Assembly: GCF_000725285.1 (NCBI RefSeq)
Contig: NZ_CP007161.1
Span: 2,952,213 to 3,016,212, forward strand
Reading direction: 5' to 3'
DNA length: 64,000 bases
Origin: Virgibacillus sp. SK37
GTDB taxonomy: Bacteria; Bacillota; Bacilli; Bacillales; Amphibacillaceae
The stretch's first letter is position 1. Each line of letters opens with the position of its first letter. Positions 61,304 through 64,000 of the stretch are shown piece after piece. Made by a program: the position numbers and the translations under genes. The notes under the pieces were generated by a model that worked only from the letters and a program-made list of their open reading frames with translations, made no database searches and was not told the DNA's origin.

Positions 61304-62101
61304 CTATAAATATTCTCTTAACAACTTCTTCCCTTCTTGGAGTTTCTCGTACGGCATAACCGTGTTATATTCCAAAATGAAGCGGCATTTTTCCGGTACA
61401 TGTTGAAGCTCCTTGAAGATTGGCTTCCAGTTAATATTCCCGTCACCAATGGCTAAATGGTTGTCCGTATGGCCATCATTATCGTTCAGGTGGATTGCAA
61501 GCAACTGGTCTTTCGTGGTACGGATCACTTCCGGGATATCCCAGTTATTCAAATTGGCATGACCTGTGTCCAACACCAGTCCAAGCATTTCCTTATCAGG
61601 GAAATGATCCAACAGATGGCAAAACTCTTCCTGATTAAAAAGTTCTGTGCCGTTATGTCCGATATTTTCAATGGCAATGGGCTGCCTGTATTGTTTTGCA
61701 TGTTGCTGCAATTCTCTAATAGCTTCCAAAGCCCGCCTTTGTGCTTGATGCTTATCAAAGATTTGAAACATACAAATGCCTGGGTCAACAATCACATGAT
61801 GTGCCTGGATTTCGGCCGCAATTTCAATTGTTTTCTTAAATTCGTTTAAGGCCGTTTTTCTGACTGCAGCATTTTCACTGGTTAAGTTCAAGTCGAACAT
61901 CGGACCGTGTACACTATAAGTGAAAGGATAAGAATTGAGGTATGTTTTTACTTCTGAAAAGCTAGCTTCCTTATCGTTCCATTGGGGTCCATCCAGGAAT
62001 AATTCAACCCCATCTGCGCCATAGTCAGCAAACGCTTGTAAATTTGTTTTTACCGGCTTTTCCAATTGAACTAATCCAGAATAAAAAATCTCTCTTGGCA
62101 T
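61304..62101 (-). CDS. Sugar phosphate isomerase/epimerase-like TIM barrel protein
   Basis: The 265-residue protein is an AP-endonuclease-2-like TIM barrel: GADGVELFLDGPQW, YSVHGPMFDLNLTS, HHVIVDPGICMF, QPIAIENIGHN, LGLVLDTGHANL and LAIHLNDNDGHTDNHLAIGDGNINW, with a late FILEYN. The metal-binding Glu, Asp, His and Glu set is present. The function within this broad family (epimerase, isomerase, dehydratase or nuclease) cannot be told. It is monocistronic on the minus strand with GGGGGT before the ATG. Confidence 0.85.
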   Translation of the reverse strand: MPREIFYSGLVQLEKPVKTNLQAFADYGADGVELFLDGPQWNDKEASFSEVKTYLNSYPFTYSVHGPMFDLNLTSENAAVRKTALNEFKKTIEIAAEIQAHHVIVDPGICMFQIFDKHQAQRRALEAIRELQQHAKQYRQPIAIENIGHNGTELFNQEEFCHLLDHFPDKEMLGLVLDTGHANLNNWDIPEVIRTTKDQLLAIHLNDNDGHTDNHLAIGDGNINWKPIFKELQHVPEKCRFILEYNTVMPYEKLQEGKKLLREYL

Positions 62102-62288
62102 GATATACCCCCATTGAAATTAATAGATTGATTGTTAGAATACAATAGGTAAGGGGGAAATTCGAGTACGGTGTGATATACATCAGTAGAAACCACCAAT
62201 TAATTCAACAAGTAATAGACGCCTCCAGATGAAGTAACAGAAAAATAAGACAATTTATGATATACTTATGAAAAGGAGGTGATCCCGA

Positions 62289-62498
62289 TTGGCTGCTTTT
62301 ACTGACCATGATAATCATATGGAGGTTGACCGAATGATAAACGAAGGGTTGGGTGGCGGTTTCATTTCCAATGATTATGATGTAAGAAGATTTGAAGTTT
62401 ACCCACAACCTACTCCTATACCAAACAGTTCCCCACAATTACATGACTCGGCCCAAATAGTTTTAGTTTCAGATGTTGAATTAATGGAGTCCTTATAA
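62289..62498 (+). CDS. Small acidic hypothetical protein
   Basis: A 69-residue protein starts at TTG behind a perfect AAAAGGAGGTGATC. It contains INEGLGGGFISNDYDVRRFE and a proline-rich VYPQPTPIPNSSPQ, and ends LMESL. It has no cysteine or membrane segment and I do not recognise the family. The strong ribosome binding site makes translation likely. It may be a spore- or stress-related small protein, but that is speculation. Confidence 0.75.
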   Translation: MAAFTDHDNHMEVDRMINEGLGGGFISNDYDVRRFEVYPQPTPIPNSSPQLHDSAQIVLVSDVELMESL

Positions 62499-62728
62499 CA
62501 AGGGGTTCCTTCTACTATCACCTAGTTAAAAGTTCCGAAGCGGCTCTTTCTGTACTATTCACAGGGAGAGCCATTCTTCATTTCTAACACTTACTTTGCC
62601 AAAAATTGCTTTTTTATGTATACAAAAGATCCTGTGGAAGCATACTCAAATGTAGTATTTGATCTCATGTTTCATTCCCTCCCTGGAAAGGAATTTAATA
62701 TATAAAGCTACTCGAAAGGATGAGAGAT

Positions 62729-63076
62729 ATGCTAAAACTTGATGGAGAAAAACAAGGTGAATTGTTAGAAGTAACAACAGAAGGAACAGCAACACAGGAG
62801 GATTTACAATTATTTAAAGAAGCATTGAAAGCGAAAAAACTTCAAGAGGAACCACTCAACATTTTATTCATTTTCAAAAACATTGAAGGCAATACTCCTA
62901 AAGCGTTATTGGAGGCATTTAAGGTTGTTGCCCACTTAAAGAGCATTAATAAGAGTGCTATTGTCGCGGATGATACCTTTATGCGTATAGATCAAAATAA
63001 GGTCATTCCAGGAGTTGAAATCGAACGCTTTTCATTGGAAGAAGCGGATGAAGCTAGAAGATGGCTTCGGGAGTAA
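62729..63076 (+). CDS. SpoIIAA-like STAS/SEC14-type protein
   Basis: The 115-residue protein resembles the SpoIIAA-like (DUF3478/STAS-SEC14) group: LEVTTEGTATQEDLQLFKEAL, NILFIFKNIEGNTPKALLEAF, INKSAIVADDTF and a final FSLEEADEARRWLRE. The fold is that of anti-sigma-factor antagonists, but there is no evidence for a sigma partner. I chose ATG at 62729, placed correctly after AAAGGATGAGAG; the ATG at 62720 is inside that site. It stands alone. Confidence 0.85.
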   Translation: MLKLDGEKQGELLEVTTEGTATQEDLQLFKEALKAKKLQEEPLNILFIFKNIEGNTPKALLEAFKVVAHLKSINKSAIVADDTFMRIDQNKVIPGVEIERFSLEEADEARRWLRE

Positions 63077-63228
63077 AGAAATACAAATAAATGAAGAAAA
63101 GCATAAACAACTTACTCCTCATTGATAGGCAGAAGCAACACCCAGCGCTATTGCTAAAATTCACAGGGGAACTCCATTCTGAAACAAACCATGGCTACTA
63201 CTGAAAACTAACTTTATAAAGTCTTAAG
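63077..63228. other. Intergenic stretch after the SpoIIAA-like gene
   Basis: About 150 bp with no recognised element, ending at the terminator at 63229. Confidence 0.4.
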
Positions 63229-63262
63229 AAAGGAGTCGGTAAAGATAAACCGATTCCTTTTT
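63229..63262 (+). terminator. Terminator of the SpoIIAA-like gene
   Basis: AAAGGAGTCGGT, loop, ACCGATTCCTTTTT: 12-bp stem with one mismatch and a U-tract, about 150 bp after the stop. Confidence 0.8.
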
Positions 63263-63450
63263 CACCTCTAAAATGGCAATGGCGAGACAGCTAACCTTTT
63301 TAATGTAAGGAAAAGTACGTAGGATTAATTGATGAGATTAAAAGAGGAGTATAAAAAATTTTCTTTGGGAATTGGCACATTTACTTAGTTCTCAAGAATA
63401 GAAATACGTGTTTTTATGTCTAAATTCTCATTAGCAGTAATCGCAATTAT

Positions 63451-63621
63451 TTAATGTACTTTTCGCAATTCCTTTTTAATCGATAGTTCCACTCTCTGAA
63501 GATCTGATTCTAATTTTGCTTGTCGATTTTCTACATTGCCCATTCTAGTTTTGAGTTCCTTCACGTCCTCAGAAACTTCTAAAATCGCTTGGAATATATT
63601 ATCCAACGTTACTTTACTCAA
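63451..63621 (-). CDS. Small coiled-coil protein (56 aa)
   Basis: Translating the minus strand from TTG at 63621 gives a 56-residue protein, MSKVTLDNIFQAILEVSEDV followed by KELKTRMGNVENRQAKLESD and LQRVELSIKKELRKVH. GGAGGGGG lies five bases before the start. The heptad pattern of hydrophobic residues, with no proline or cysteine, predicts a single coiled coil. I do not know the family; similar short proteins occur near phage and sporulation genes. It is below the usual length cut-off, so it is easily missed. Confidence 0.75.
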   Translation of the reverse strand: MSKVTLDNIFQAILEVSEDVKELKTRMGNVENRQAKLESDLQRVELSIKKELRKVH

Positions 63622-63887
63622 TGTATCCCCCTCCTTTTTCAGATATTTATACTAGCATGACCGTTCCTCTTCAACAAGCGAACAAGATATGACATATATT
63701 TTTTAAGCATATTTACTAAATACCATGCTAATACTGCTACTTCAAGCTACGTGCTTTAATTCTTCTGGTTATAACCCTCTCCCTCATTATCAAACGTCGA
63801 AATACACTTCTCCCTTCGACATCATTTCCTAATTTATTTCCCAGGAATTATTTAGGCAGTATTTGTCGTTTAGCTCCTTCTGCCTGA

Positions 63888-64000
63888 TGGCTTATTTATA
63901 CAAAGTGTGCGCAAGATGCTATTTATTCTCCGAAAATGAAACAGCTTAGAGAGGAATTAACAATTGTAGCCATGCCTATGATTAACCCGGATGCTACCGA
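63888..64000 (+). pseudogene. Fragment resembling a zinc carboxypeptidase (M14-like), cut by the right edge
   Basis: From 63888 to the edge one frame reads QDAIYSPKMKQLREELTIVA followed by MPMINPDAT. The ending resembles the P-x-x-NPDG/A stretch in M14 zinc carboxypeptidases. A TGA precedes the frame, the family's metal-binding HxxE region should lie upstream but I cannot find it, and the only start (ATG 63936) has no ribosome binding site. It is either a 5'-truncated remnant or a gene broken by frameshifts further left. Only the next sequence to the right can settle it. Confidence 0.4.

Noticed and set aside
62520-62580. Terminator after the small gene at 62289
   Set aside because: GGCTCT/AGAGCC can pair, but the loop is long and there is no U-tract, so I do not call it.

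Overview
The window looks like a chromosome segment of a low-GC, spore-forming-type Bacillota, most likely a Bacillaceae member of the Oceanobacillus/Virgibacillus kind. Supporting signs are the strong Shine-Dalgarno sequences, frequent TTG/GTG starts, sigma-A promoters with 17-bp spacers, a Bacillus-type thiO-S-G-F thiamine cluster, a ykuK-like gene, sugar ABC importers without their own ATPase, and GC-rich dispersed repeats of the Bacillus type. This assignment is inference; no rRNA or tRNA gene was recognised.

Left part (1-17.9 kb, nearly all minus strand). A galactitol-type PTS (EIIC cut by the left edge, and EIIA) lies 14 bp downstream of a thiazole operon (tenI-thiO-thiS-thiG-thiF). Its TPP riboswitch and attenuator sit about 0.9 kb upstream, separated from tenI by dispersed repeats. 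Next comes a peptidoglycan-sugar operon (6596-17724): binding protein, two permeases, NagZ, NamZ, MurQ, MurR-type regulator, BadF-type sugar kinase, double-GNAT protein and serine hydrolase. All its hydrolases lack signal peptides, so it reads as import first, digestion inside the cell, then kinase and etherase.

Middle (18-38 kb, minus strand). An AbgT-type transporter is followed by a LacI-controlled carbohydrate operon (19785-28472): binding protein, two permeases, three Gfo/Idh/MocA dehydrogenases, a ThuA-like protein and a TIM-barrel isomerase, with no glycosidase or kinase. The LacI gene and a short-chain dehydrogenase with a disrupted start lie upstream, and matching operators precede lacI and the binding-protein gene. 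A sulfonate operon follows (31052-38008): GntR regulator, TRAP transporter, iron alcohol dehydrogenase and sulfoacetaldehyde acetyltransferase Xsc, with matching operators before the regulator and before xsc. I infer isethionate or a similar C2 sulfonate as substrate.

Right part (38-64 kb, mixed strands). It holds a tRNA-dihydrouridine synthase, a CatE-like dioxygenase with a divergent HxlR thiol sensor, a decayed IS200-type element, a formylglycine-generating enzyme, and a LysR/TauE sulfite-exporter pair. A nucleobase/amide module follows (cytosine-deaminase-like enzyme, M20 carbamoylase, YtcJ-like amidohydrolase, SSS symporter), then a nucleoside hydrolase with an MBL hydrolase, YkuK, MarR with an MMPL exporter, VanZ-like, OppA, a TIM-barrel protein and small proteins. 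Two tandem arrays (41-bp and 20-bp periods) fill convergent intergenic gaps. The most notable items are the internalised muropeptide pathway, the Gram-positive Xsc/TRAP operon, the glycosidase-free sugar operon, the displaced riboswitch and the two tandem arrays.
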